A stretch of DNA of 64,000 bases from Fermentibacter sp964564435 (GCA_964564435.1 CAZMAT010000001.1:1-64000), one strand, 5' to 3'. Positions 8,505-16,215 are shown, numbered from the stretch's first letter. The notes: a model not told the origin generated them from the sequence alone. Made by a program: numbers and translations.

Positions 8505-8975
8505 CTACCTGGCTCCGGTGCGATCCTCACTCCCCCGAAGGTCCGGGATCGAGTCTGCGGGAGCCCCGGCAGCCTCCAGTCCCTTCCTCCAGTCGAGCAC
8601 GGCTTCGGTGAACTCCCCAGGGGGGAGGTATCGGTGGATCTCGACATAGTGGCAGATCAGGTCCGGAGCGGCGAAGATCGCGCCATCCGGGTGACGGACG
8701 GCGACGATCGAACCCCCGAGAAGGGCCTCCCTGCCGTTATGCCACAGCCGTATCGGAGAGCCCTGTCCCCATGGGAAGCAGAATGGGCAGTGGTGCAGTC
8801 CTCGATGCTGCACAACCTTCGGACCCATGCACAGATCCCTGAGTGCCGCGAGGAATCCTTCCGGAGCCCTCCCTCTGCGATACGGCAGCCACCGTGTCAG
8901 CCAGCCGACGTTGAGGCCGCCGTGAAGCAGCCCGGATTCTTATCGGAACCTGCTCAGATCCCTGTAATAGGCCAT
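8505..8975 (-). pseudogene. DUF7919-like gene with premature stop
   Basis: From ATG 8975 the frame reads MAYYRDLSRFR, then TAA at 8942-8940, then continues uninterrupted as ESGLLHGGLNVGWLTRWLPY, RDLCMGPKVVQHRGLHHCPFC and AAPDLICHYVEIHRYLPPGEF to 8505. This is the full layout of a DUF7919-like family (short N-terminal motif, NVGWL, a CxxC, then APxLIxHYV), with one nonsense codon at position 12 where an aromatic residue is expected. Translation might resume at ATG 8828, but that would lose the conserved N-terminus. Confidence 0.62.
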
Positions 8976-9088
8976 GGTTCGAAAACGTCCCTATCCCGTC
9001 CTTCTTCGGACAGGCCTCTCCTCCGATCCTCTTCCAGTAGCTCGGGTTCCGAGGATCAACCGATCGAGCGGCGTTGCATCGCCGTGGT

Positions 9089-9538
9089 TCAGTTGCCGGG
9101 CTCCCTGTCCACCGGACCGGAACCCGGCACGAACCGCCCGTTGTAGTAGAGGTCGCGAATGCGCGATGCCTCTTCCTCCGCCCACTTCCCGACCCCGACG
9201 GCCTTCATCCTGCAGAGGTTGAAAACCTTCATGTTGTGGGGGAACACCGCAGCTCCCTCCTGGGCCGGGGCGAGCTTCAGGCATGGGAACTCGCTGCACT
9301 CGAAGCAGAACGAGACCCCTTTCGAGCGGACACACTCAAGAGTCTCGCACGAGTCGACCAGGACGCAGTATCCGCCCTGCACTCTGCATCCCCTGCAGGA
9401 CACCAGGGAGGGATCGATCCCGCGCCTCTCTGCGATCCGCCTCCTCGTCTCGTCAGTGATGTTGGACTCGAGCACCTGGCAGTTGAAACAGTCTATCCCG
9501 CACGGAGCCGTGAGATCTTCTCTGACGATCTGCGTCAT
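9089..9538 (-). CDS. DUF3795 cysteine-rich protein (second copy)
   Basis: A 149-residue protein. It has the DUF3795 opening APCGIDCFNCQV, followed by SCRGCRVQGGYC and a CFECSEFPC cluster, then a cysteine-poor helical tail. It differs considerably from the copy at 1182-1730, so it is not a recent duplicate. GAGGACTATAG precedes the ATG. Function is unknown; the cysteine spacing suggests metal binding. Confidence 0.8.
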   Translation of the reverse strand: MTQIVREDLTAPCGIDCFNCQVLESNITDETRRRIAERRGIDPSLVSCRGCRVQGGYCVLVDSCETLECVRSKGVSFCFECSEFPCLKLAPAQEGAAVFPHNMKVFNLCRMKAVGVGKWAEEEASRIRDLYYNGRFVPGSGPVDREPGN

Positions 9539-9620
9539 CTATAGTCCTCGTTTCCTGTCGTGGATGCTTGCCGCGTCCGCAGGGCTGTGCGGAGGCACCC
9601 GTCTCCGGGCAGGACGCGCG

Positions 9621-9980
9621 TCAGCTCCGAGTACCGTCGCCCTGTCGGGTGCTGTTACCGCGCTGCTTCCTTCGCCTGCCGCGTACGACGGACCAGACGA
9701 TGTAGAGCACGCAGCCGTCAAACAGGATGTTGATCCAGGACCAGACGTCCTTCGAGTGCTGACCGAAACAGTAGCAGTCCTCGAGGAGTCCGGGCAGGAA
9801 GACGAACACCTGGAGGGTGTACAGCGCTGCCGTCGACAGGAGGCTGGTCGTCCCGCCCTCTTTCTCGTACTCCGAAGTGAACCGAACCAGCACGGCCGCA
9901 TAGACGATCCCGAACACCAGCAGGCAGCACAGGCAGCATCCGGCGATGTGCCGCAGAATCCTCTTCAGCCTCGCATTCAT
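9621..9980 (-). CDS. Small membrane protein, possible integron cassette gene
   Basis: A 119-residue protein with two hydrophobic helices (IAGCCLCCLLVFGIVYAAVLV and ILFDGCVLYIVWSVV), a central amphipathic region with four scattered cysteines, and a basic C-terminus. I do not recognise the family. Its ATG lies about 20 bases after a GTTGGAT sequence (minus strand) that could be the core site of a worn attC, so it may be the sixth cassette. No attC is visible at its 3' end. Confidence 0.55.
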   Translation of the reverse strand: MNARLKRILRHIAGCCLCCLLVFGIVYAAVLVRFTSEYEKEGGTTSLLSTAALYTLQVFVFLPGLLEDCYCFGQHSKDVWSWINILFDGCVLYIVWSVVRGRRRKQRGNSTRQGDGTRS

Positions 9981-9997
9981 CTACCGCTCACTCTCGC

Positions 9998-10127
9998 ATC
10001 CAACAGCCGACTGTGTGCTGGCCTGCCGGGTCTTCAGCAACAGCTGTGGTTCCGGTTTCGAGGCCGATTCGGCTTTCGAGGGAACGATACAGAGCAGAAC
10101 GGTGCAGACCCGAATGAGTTGTCAGGC
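9998..10127 (-). repeat. Degenerate attC-like site (site e)
   Basis: On the minus strand, GCCTGAC (one mismatch to the RYYYAAC box) stands about 120 bases before GTTGGAT, which fits GTTRRRY. The inner arms pair poorly. The position between the methyltransferase pseudogene and a small membrane gene fits a decayed cassette boundary. This is the weakest of the attC calls. Confidence 0.3.
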
Positions 10128-10172
10128 ATGATCGGACCATCCCCGTCCTCCAGTCAGCCCGGCAGTCCCCCA

Positions 10173-10919
10173 TCAGCGTGCCATCAATGCGAACACGCCC
10201 CAGCCCACGTACTCACGCGTGTAGGCGGCGTAGCGCCTGGGTTCGGAGATGAGATTGGTGCGTATCTCCTTGGCCAGTTCATCATCGGGATTGGTTTCAA
10301 GCCACATTCGCATCGTGAGCCATTTGGCCGCCTCGTATCTGTCCCAGCCGTCCTGGTCGGCCAGAACCATCTCCACGACGTCGTAGCCAAGGCGGCCGAA
10401 AGACGCGAGAAGCTCCGGTAGCGTGAGGAAGTCGGAGATCGAGTGGGCGAGACATCCCCTGGCAACCTCCTCCGTCGTCGGCAACTGCCTCCAGTAGGGC
10501 TCTCCTATCAGGATGATCCCTCCTGGAAGCAGGCTCTGCGCCAGCAGTTCGATCGTTCCACCTACGCCCCCGCCGATCCATGTGGCTCCGAGACATGCCG
10601 CCACGCCGGCCTTCTCGTCGGAGACGAAACCTGAAGCATCGCCGTGAATGAACTCGACTCGATCGGCTACGCCGAGTTCTTCAGCGCGGAGTTTCGCCTG
10701 CTCGGTGAACAGCCGGCTCATGTCGACACCGGTGCCGGTGACTCAGTGATCGCGTGCCCAGGTGCACAGCATCTCCCCCGAACCGCTGCCGAGGTCTAGG
10801 ATACGGGTCTCCCTCTCCAGGCGGAGCGCCGCGCCGAGAGTGGCGAGCTTCTCGGGCGAGAACGGGTTATGGATGCGGTGAGCACTTTCTGTGATGGTGA
10901 AGATCCGAGGAATGTCCAA
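10173..10919 (-). pseudogene. SAM-dependent methyltransferase interrupted by TGA (cassette 5)
   Basis: Starting at TTG 10919 (AAGGAG ten bases before), the frame reads DIPRIFTITESAHRIHNPFS, then ILDLGSGSGEMLCTWARDH, then TGA at 10745-10743, and continues VTGTGVDMSRLFTEQAKLRAEELG to a normal end at 10173. Motif I lies before the stop and the acidic motif II (GVD) after it. Homologues of this methyltransferase family have glycine at the stop position, one base from TGA. Without the upstream part, a protein starting at ATG 10721 would lack the SAM site. It lies between attC-like sites d and e, so it is a broken cassette gene. Confidence 0.75.
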
Positions 10920-10957
10920 AGCAGTAGATCTCCTTATGGGTACGTTGGATAGTTACT

Positions 10958-11042
10958 GCCTAATACTGCGCTAACCGGCGGGCATTGAAGACGCTCCGAA
11001 GGTGCTTTGAACGAGGCCGTCGTGTTGAGCGTTTGGTTGGGC
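10958..11042 (-). repeat. attC site d
   Basis: An 85-bp imperfect inverted repeat. Outer boxes on the plus strand are GCCTAAT (10958-10964) and GTTGGGC (11036-11042); inner boxes GCGCTAAC and GTTGAGCG pair next. One arm carries extra unpaired bases, as recombination sites folded as single strands do. The right box ends two bases from the stop of the cassette 4 gene. The left core has A in place of the first G of GTTRRRY, so it may be less active. Confidence 0.75.
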
Positions 11043-11043
11043 A

Positions 11044-11313
11044 TCAGCAAGCGCGTGTATTGCTCTCGATCTTAACTTGGCACAACGCTGTCTGGGCTTG
11101 AAGCCTGTATTGAAACGCCTTCTCGGACCCCATGTAGTAGCCGACGACCCCGATAATAACTGCCCCCACAAGTGCTCCCATTCCGAGACCGAGTGCTCCG
11201 CCAGCCCCTGCACCGATAAGGACGCCGAGAATTGTGTACGAAGCAACTACGGAATCAGCCCGCTTATAAAGTCTTGACGCAGACTCAATAATAACTCCTG
11301 GATCGTACTCCAT
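11044..11313 (-). CDS. Glycine-zipper membrane protein (cassette 4)
   Basis: An 89-residue protein with a single glycine-rich hydrophobic region (about residues 26-60) containing the repeats GAGAGGALGLGMGALVGAVIIGVVGYYMG, a pattern found in glycine-zipper helices that oligomerise in membranes. The N-terminus is acidic and the C-terminus has two cysteines. AGGGAGTAAGCA precedes the ATG. It is framed by attC sites c and d, so it is a gene cassette. No family recognised. Confidence 0.72.
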   Translation of the reverse strand: MEYDPGVIIESASRLYKRADSVVASYTILGVLIGAGAGGALGLGMGALVGAVIIGVVGYYMGSEKAFQYRLQAQTALCQVKIESNTRAC

Positions 11314-11351
11314 TGCTTACTCCCTTTGCGTTTCTTCGTGTAGTCAATGAA

Positions 11352-11562
11352 GCCTAACGGCCAGTTGAGTAGTGTCCCGCAGGGACATCTGCTCTAGTGT
11401 ATGTTCCCGAGCGCGATTCAGCGCGCGAGGGAACAACACAGCGCGGCTCAGGTGGCCGTTCCCGAAGCGCGCAGCGCTTCGGGAACACTCAGCATCAGCA
11501 GCGGCGCGAATTGCCATCTGCTGCATGCTGTTGCTAGCAGGCCTCGTGGTTTCCTGTTGAAT
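11352..11562 (-). repeat. attC site c, unusually long, with internal hairpins
   Basis: Outer boxes are GCCTAAC (11352-11358) and GTTGAAT (11556-11562), which fit the two core consensus forms. The right box ends eight bases from the stop of the cassette 3 gene. The 211-bp span is long for attC. Inside are two adjacent hairpins with the same GTTCCC...GGGAAC ends: an imperfect one at 11403-11434 and a perfect 13-bp stem with a 3-base loop at 11458-11486. Pairing of the inner arms is weak. Confidence 0.55.
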
Positions 11563-11570
11563 TACTTGGG

Positions 11571-12206
11571 TCATACTCGATTACGCATGGCATCTGCATA
11601 GTTTTTATCAAGGAGGTTACTCTGCTCAAGGACGCCGATTTCGAAGCGCGCCTGGCGCGTTGCGTGCAGGAAATGCGATACAAGGCACAAAAGAGCGAGG
11701 ACCGCCACAACGACTGTAGCTCCCAGCCGGTCGGAGGACCAGCGCGCAAGGAGACAACCGAGAACGACCAAGAGCGCCAGCCCGTTGTTGCCGCACGTCT
11801 CTTTCAACACAATAAATCGTTCTCGCTGCGCCTTTGAACCCGCGCGCCACTTATCCTCTGAGGCGTTCCGAATTAGGATCAGCCGCTTATCGTAATCGTC
11901 GTTTACCTCTTTCCATTTTCCCTTGGATGGCCGGAAACCAATGTACCTTGGCCGTGGGCTGGCGCTGTGTAGTCCGAGAAGTTCGCCCACGATCTGCAGG
12001 GAGACGCCGGTGACAAATGCCAGCGGGACTGCCGCGACTACGATGAGCCACTGGACCGCGTTCGGGTTGACCGATAGGTGCGTCCCAACATTAAGCGCCA
12101 CCGAGACCGCGAGTATCGCCATGCTTCCCGGTCCGAACTTGCCGAGAAGGTCTCGCTTGAAGAACTCGTCGTAGAGTGTCTTGGTCAGTTCGCCGATTTC
12201 ACTCAC
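11571..12206 (-). CDS. Membrane protein, unknown function (cassette 3)
   Basis: A 211-residue protein. There are two membrane helices near residues 27-75 (MAILAVSVALNVGTHL and WLIVVAAVPLAFVTGVSLQI), a charged cytoplasmic loop of about 65 residues, and two more helices (LALLVVLGCLLARWS and VVVAVLALLCLVSHFLHA). The start is GTG 12206, preceded by AAGGAGGTTATTGAT. No family recognised. Its stop is eight bases from attC c and its start lies soon after attC b. Confidence 0.7.
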   Translation of the reverse strand: MSEIGELTKTLYDEFFKRDLLGKFGPGSMAILAVSVALNVGTHLSVNPNAVQWLIVVAAVPLAFVTGVSLQIVGELLGLHSASPRPRYIGFRPSKGKWKEVNDDYDKRLILIRNASEDKWRAGSKAQRERFIVLKETCGNNGLALLVVLGCLLARWSSDRLGATVVVAVLALLCLVSHFLHATRQARFEIGVLEQSNLLDKNYADAMRNRV

Positions 12207-12231
12207 ATCAATAACCTCCTTGTCCGAGTCC

Positions 12232-12314
12232 TGTTAACGCCTCAAATCAGCAGACTGCAATACTTTGGATACCATCACCCTAAGTAGCAGATCTGCTGTA
12301 TTTGATTGTTAGCA
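12232..12314 (-). repeat. attC site b
   Basis: An 83-bp inverted repeat. Outer boxes are TGTTAAC (12232-12238) and GTTAGCA (12308-12314), and inner arms TCAAAT...CAGCAGA pair with TCTGCTGT...ATTTGA. One arm has extra bases relative to the other, the usual attC asymmetry. The right box lies six bases from the stop of the cassette 2 gene and matches the core left of that cassette (GTTAGCA at site a), as expected from the circle that was inserted. Confidence 0.75.
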
Positions 12315-12320
12315 TTGCTC

Positions 12321-13094
12321 TTATCTCGTGAACTTTCCTTTGATCCATCGTGATAGCTTCACAATGGCAACACCAGGATATAGTACAAACTGGCCAGTGA
12401 GATAGGCAAGAAGCGCAACAAGCCATGTTCCATCAAGTACTACTATTAGTACTACTGTGGTTGCTAGCCCTATGACCGATCCCGCGAGGACCGCACTAGA
12501 AATATCCACTCCAAACACCTGGAATTGTTGCTCGCGATACTCAAGCCGCACTCCTGCATGAACAACATCCAACGCAATCTCAGGCACCGCATCTTGTGAG
12601 GAGGATAAATAGGTTATTCTGACTTTCGTATTTCGATTCAGAACAGGAACAGCATATTCCCTTTGACTAGTAAGTAGCTTAGATTGCTCGGTGGTAAGCT
12701 CACCACCTCCATTTCCAATTCTCCTCTTGAAATCCTCCGTCCATTCCAGTTTTCTTGTTGTGCCCAAAATCTCAGCGACATCAGTCAGTAGCATAGCGTT
12801 ATTTGAGCTGATATACAGTTCCAAATTCTCGATATCCTGTACGCTTCTATTGATTAATTCAATTGATGATAGGTACAAGTTCGGCATTGGTAGACCATTC
12901 CATTGCACCTGTATTGAACCATAGTCTGCATCCTCAGTAGTCATTCCTATCGGCAGGTGTTCAACATGGTAGCTCAGTAGCTTACTTTTACTTAAAATCC
13001 TAGTAGTAATCACTGTGGCGAGTATACCAAGTAAGAATGTGATGCTCGCAAAGAAATATGTGTTCTCAAGAATCCCAGTCATACTATCCCCCAT
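12321..13094 (-). CDS. A+T-rich membrane protein (cassette 2)
   Basis: A 257-residue protein with one N-terminal membrane helix (TYFFASITFLLGILATVITT), a soluble domain of about 150 residues, and two C-terminal helices (AVLAGSVIGLATTVVLIVVL and LVALLAYLTGQFVLYPGVAIV). The nucleotide sequence is clearly richer in A and T than its neighbours, a sign of foreign origin. A start at 13082 (second ATG, after GGGGGATAGT) is equally likely. No family recognised. Confidence 0.72.
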   Translation of the reverse strand: MGDSMTGILENTYFFASITFLLGILATVITTRILSKSKLLSYHVEHLPIGMTTEDADYGSIQVQWNGLPMPNLYLSSIELINRSVQDIENLELYISSNNAMLLTDVAEILGTTRKLEWTEDFKRRIGNGGGELTTEQSKLLTSQREYAVPVLNRNTKVRITYLSSSQDAVPEIALDVVHAGVRLEYREQQFQVFGVDISSAVLAGSVIGLATTVVLIVVLDGTWLVALLAYLTGQFVLYPGVAIVKLSRWIKGKFTR

Positions 13095-13104
13095 CTCATA
13101 TTCA

Positions 13105-13232
13105 TGCTAACACCGGCGATAAGCTGCGAGGCGGTGGGCGCGGTTCCTGGCCGGCGCGCCCACGCAGCGGCACCTTGCCGCATTCGTCCGGGTGCCGCTG
13201 CGAGCCTCGTCAGCTTCATCGCCTTGTTCGGC
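13105..13232 (-). repeat. attC site a (first attC, nearest the integrase)
   Basis: A 128-bp site with outer boxes TGCTAAC (13105-13111) and GTTCGGC (13226-13232). The inner arms GGCGATAAGCTG and CAGCTTCATCGCC pair with one extra base, and the right end CGCCTTGTTCGGC closely matches the classical attC end. The centre holds an 11-bp hairpin (GCAGCGGCACC with GGTGCCGCTGC). The right box is five bases from the stop of the GIY-YIG cassette gene. Confidence 0.85.
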
Positions 13233-13236
13233 GGCC

Positions 13237-13821
13237 TCATGCGTCCACCGAACTCGGAAGTCCATGGATCGCTTCGCGACAGCGGATTTCCACGCGCACT
13301 GCCTCCTCCGAGGCATTGCGCCGATGGTAGCGGATGTCGGTAGGAAGCAATGCAGATGCTGGAGGCTGCTCGCTCTTGATGTGGTTCGCCAGAGCGCCCT
13401 CGATCCGCCGACGGAGCCGACCCGGGAGCTCGAGTGGTGCCGCAAACACGGACGTCAGCTCGAGCTCGCGACGAGCCAAAGGAGCGAGGCTCTCTGCCTG
13501 CGCGAGGTACTCCAGCAGCTTGTCCCGGGTTCCACGCCGCCACAGGCCATTCCAGAGCACCTTGACCTGCCCCATAGGCAGAAGGTTGGCATCGCAGATG
13601 CGATAGTTGCCGCCCATCGTCTGAGTGACGTGGTCCATCATCCGCCTGCCGAAGGACGCGCTGGTCTCGCCGACGTAGCTGACCAGGTACCCTCCCCCTT
13701 GGAACGGAATCGTCCATAGGTAGATTCCGGGTCTCGCGGCGATCGCATGTTCGTACAGCAGCGGGTGGCACCTGCTTGCCAGACCGAATGGACCGTCGAA
13801 CTCAGCAACGATCGGGATCAT
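13237..13821 (-). CDS. GIY-YIG nuclease-like protein (cassette 1)
   Basis: A 194-residue protein from ATG 13821 (GGAG five bases before). Residues about 30-75 hold a GIY-YIG core: PGIYLWTIP, then YLVSYVGETSASFGRRMMDHV, where the tyrosines, the glycine before ET and the arginine match family positions. The remainder is a helical domain. Such domains cut DNA in repair, homing or restriction; similar stand-alone proteins are frequent cassette genes of unknown role. It is the first cassette, bounded by the core site at 13841-13847 and attC a. Confidence 0.78.
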   Translation of the reverse strand: MIPIVAEFDGPFGLASRCHPLLYEHAIAARPGIYLWTIPFQGGGYLVSYVGETSASFGRRMMDHVTQTMGGNYRICDANLLPMGQVKVLWNGLWRRGTRDKLLEYLAQAESLAPLARRELELTSVFAAPLELPGRLRRRIEGALANHIKSEQPPASALLPTDIRYHRRNASEEAVRVEIRCREAIHGLPSSVDA

Positions 13822-13840
13822 CGCCGCTCCGCCTGGGTCC

Positions 13841-13982
13841 GCCGAACACTGATTGTGCAGAGTCTGTGATTGCTTCAAACCCGGCCTTCCTCGACCATTT
13901 GAACGCAACATCACCGTAGCGTATAATCGCGTCAAGGAGCGGATCGTATCGCGATCGATCTGTTCTTGCGACTCTGTTATTA
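13841..13982 (-). other. attI region with core insertion site
   Basis: On the minus strand GTTCGGC (13847-13841) is the junction where the first cassette begins. It is the exact reverse complement of the GCCGAAC box at that cassette's own attC (site a), as expected if the cassette entered here as a circle. The 135 bases between it and the integrase start hold the integrase promoter on the plus strand. A weak minus-strand pair, TTGACG (13935-13930) with GATGTT 17 bases on, could serve as the cassette promoter. Confidence 0.6.
13899..13927 (+). promoter_or_regulatory. Integrase promoter
   Basis: TTGAAC at 13899-13904 and TATAAT at 13922-13927 are separated by exactly 17 bases: a near-perfect sigma-70 type promoter facing the integrase, whose start lies about 55 bases downstream. 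No LexA-type palindrome overlaps it. Confidence 0.7.
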
Positions 13983-15227
13983 GTGTTGATCATCGATGTT
14001 ATACAGAGTATGTCAAATACAGACCCTGAGATATCGAGCGACAGGCTCTCCGAGTTCGAGCGCCTTCTCAGCGAGAAGGACCTCGTTCCCCGGAGACACC
14101 TCCAGTTCTTCGTCCACTGGGTGGAGAGATACCTTCACCAGGGCTTCTCCTCTGAAGCAGAGTTCGGCGATTCACTCGAACGCGAGGGCAAGCAGCCCTG
14201 GCAAATCAGGCAGGCGCTGGATGCGGTCAAGCTCTACCGGCAGCTTTTCCCCGCAGAGAACGCAATCGCAGCAGGCGTTTCTGACGATCCCCTGGTGCGG
14301 CTTGTCGAGTGCCTGCGGATCCGGCACTACTCGTACAACACCGAGAAGACCTACTGTATCTGGTGCAGGCGGTTTCTGGGCTACTGCTCGTCGGCCGGGG
14401 CGGATCCCCGGAATGACTCGAGCTTCCGCGACTTCATCTCCTCGCTGGCCCTGAAGGACAGGGTGTCGGCTTCCACACAGAACCAGGCCTTCAATGCGCT
14501 CCTGTTCCTCTTCAGGAACGTCTGGGTGAAGGAGCCCGCCGGGATCGACGCGGTCAGAGCAAGGAAGGGCCAGCGGCTGCCGGTCGTCCTCTCCACCGAC
14601 GAGGTTCGCTCCCTGCTCGTGAATGTCAGCGGGACTGCAGGTCTGGTGCTGAAGGTCATCTACTCCGCGGGGCTGAGGCTCCACGAGGCGCTGGCCCTGC
14701 GGGTGCAGGACGTGGATTTCGATGCTGGGACCATCACGGTGAGAGGCGGCAAGGGCGACAAGGACAGGACCACCCTGCTGGCTGATTCTGTCAGGCGCGA
14801 GCTGGAGATCCAGATCGACTCCGTCCGGGCGGGCTGCCACCTGACAGGGATACCGGTTTCGCTCCCCGACGCGCTCGAGAGGAAGTACCCTGGAGCAGGG
14901 CTGGAGCCGGGCTGGCAATACATTTTCCCTGCCCGAGACACTTCCGTCGATCCGCGTTCGGGTGAGGTCTGCCGGCATCACATGCATCCCACGGCCGTGC
15001 AGTCGATGATGAAGAGCGCCCGCATGCGGGCGGGCATCGCGAAACACGCATCTGTCCACACGCTGCGGCACTGCTTCGCAACCCACCTGCTCATGGCAGG
15101 GGTGGATATCTGCGAGATCCAGGAGCTGCTGGGGCACAGAAGCCTCGAGACGACACGCATCTACCTGCACGTCATGAGGAATCTCAGGATCCCGGTAGTC
15201 TCACCGCTCGACACGCTGCCGCGCTGA
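13983..15227 (+). CDS. intI: Integron integrase (tyrosine recombinase)
   Basis: A 414-residue tyrosine recombinase. Catalytic residues are R232 (SAGLRLHEAL), H359 and R362 (HTLRHCFATHLL), H385 (LLGHRS) and Y394. The insertion that separates integron integrases from other tyrosine recombinases is present at about 293-316 (SLPDALERKYPGAG and GWQYIFPA). About 95 extra residues precede the usual N-terminus, making it longer than typical 320-340-residue integrases. It points away from the cassettes, the standard integron layout. Starts at GTG 13983 or ATG 14010 are both possible; no strong ribosome site is seen. Confidence 0.95.
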   Translation: MLIIDVIQSMSNTDPEISSDRLSEFERLLSEKDLVPRRHLQFFVHWVERYLHQGFSSEAEFGDSLEREGKQPWQIRQALDAVKLYRQLFPAENAIAAGVSDDPLVRLVECLRIRHYSYNTEKTYCIWCRRFLGYCSSAGADPRNDSSFRDFISSLALKDRVSASTQNQAFNALLFLFRNVWVKEPAGIDAVRARKGQRLPVVLSTDEVRSLLVNVSGTAGLVLKVIYSAGLRLHEALALRVQDVDFDAGTITVRGGKGDKDRTTLLADSVRRELEIQIDSVRAGCHLTGIPVSLPDALERKYPGAGLEPGWQYIFPARDTSVDPRSGEVCRHHMHPTAVQSMMKSARMRAGIAKHASVHTLRHCFATHLLMAGVDICEIQELLGHRSLETTRIYLHVMRNLRIPVVSPLDTLPR

Positions 15228-15264
15228 TTGCCTCCGCCTGTACACCGGTGCCGGGAGCGCCGGC

Positions 15265-15585
15265 CTACTCGTCCGTGAACCCGTATCCGCAGAGGTCTTC
15301 CACCACCGGGTGCACCTCGACCCTGAACCACATCATGAACACCTCGTAGCTCCGGTCACGAGGCCAGTCCGACTCCAGTGTGTGCCAGCCGTTCAGTTCG
15401 TTCTCGAAGATGATGGGAAAGACCCTTTCCAGGATCTCTTCGCCCTCCTCGTCATCGAGGTATTCCGGGACGAGGTAGACTGTCGACTCTCCATCATCCG
15501 GAACCATCCCGGATTCATCAAGCGCCTTGGCCCATTCGATGAACGGCCTGGCGGGCCTGACGATGATCGCTGCGCGGTTCAGCAT
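15265..15585 (-). CDS. Conserved small acidic protein, unknown function
   Basis: A 106-residue soluble, strongly acidic protein. Recognisable features are an N-terminal LNRAAIIVRPARPFIEWA, then TVYLVPEY with an acidic run, and a C-terminal NGWHTLESDWPRDRSYEVFMMWF. Similar proteins occur widely in bacteria without an assigned role. GGGGAGTTCGAG precedes the ATG. It converges with the integrase gene, 37 bases away. Confidence 0.7.
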   Translation of the reverse strand: MLNRAAIIVRPARPFIEWAKALDESGMVPDDGESTVYLVPEYLDDEEGEEILERVFPIIFENELNGWHTLESDWPRDRSYEVFMMWFRVEVHPVVEDLCGYGFTDE

Positions 15586-15723
15586 CTCGAACTCCCCTCG
15601 GGATCACGGATGGAAACTGACTTCTGATACAAGGCCGCCTGAACCGATAACCGCCCCGGGGTGTGCGCCGACCTGGCTGTGCCACCATGTGGATGGAGGT
15701 TCGTCGCATTGTTCATCGCAGCC

Positions 15724-16215
15724 CTATAGCATCCTCTGGTAGTAGACGACATCGAAGGTCTTCCCGTTCTTGCGGCCGATCCCGGCGAGCCTGCCGCATT
15801 CGACGAAGCCGTTCCTTGCGTGGAACCTGATGCTGCCGTCGTTGAGCGACGAGATGCTGGCGAGAAGGGTCGTGATACCCCTGGCCCTGGCGCCTTCGAT
15901 GAGGTGGTCGAGGATCTCCACACCGATCCCCCTGCCGGTGTGGCCCGGCTTGATGAAGTACGTTATCTCAGCCGTCCCGGAGAACGAGGATATCGGGCTG
16001 TAGGGGCGGAGCATGCCGAAGCCGACGACCTCTCCCGAATCCGTTCTCGCGGTCGCGCTGGGATACCCCTGGCACATGTTCAGGAGGGCTCCGAAGGCCT
16101 CGTAGGGGAGCTTCCTCTCGGGATATGCCGCGTAACTGTTCTCGATGTAATGGTTGAAGATGTCGATGACCTCTATGCGGTCATCCGCGGTCATGGGGGC
16201 GAAAACTGTGCTCAT
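15724..16215 (-). CDS. GNAT N-acetyltransferase, phosphinothricin acetyltransferase-like
   Basis: A 163-residue GNAT protein. The order of segments (IFNHYIENSYAAYPE near the start, then AEITYFIKPGHTGRGIGVEILDHLIEGARARG and FHARNGFVECGRLAGIGRKNGKTFDVVYYQR) matches the phosphinothricin/methionine-sulfoximine acetyltransferase-like subgroup. Q/RxxGxG/A appears as HTGRGIG, the acetyl-CoA site. Substrate unknown. The start at 16215 is favoured by GGAGGAGATCAC; a start at 16263 is less likely. Confidence 0.85.
   Translation of the reverse strand: MSTVFAPMTADDRIEVIDIFNHYIENSYAAYPERKLPYEAFGALLNMCQGYPSATARTDSGEVVGFGMLRPYSPISSFSGTAEITYFIKPGHTGRGIGVEILDHLIEGARARGITTLLASISSLNDGSIRFHARNGFVECGRLAGIGRKNGKTFDVVYYQRML

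Noticed and set aside
7903..9620. Treating all minus-strand genes left of the integrase as cassettes
   Set aside because: Gaps between genes below about 9.6 kb are too short or lack paired core boxes, so the recognisable array ends near 10 kb.
461..10919. Reading the in-frame stops as a variant genetic code (TGA as Gly or TAA as sense)
   Set aside because: Many intact genes in the window end with TGA or TAA at family-correct lengths, and the premature stops replace different residues.
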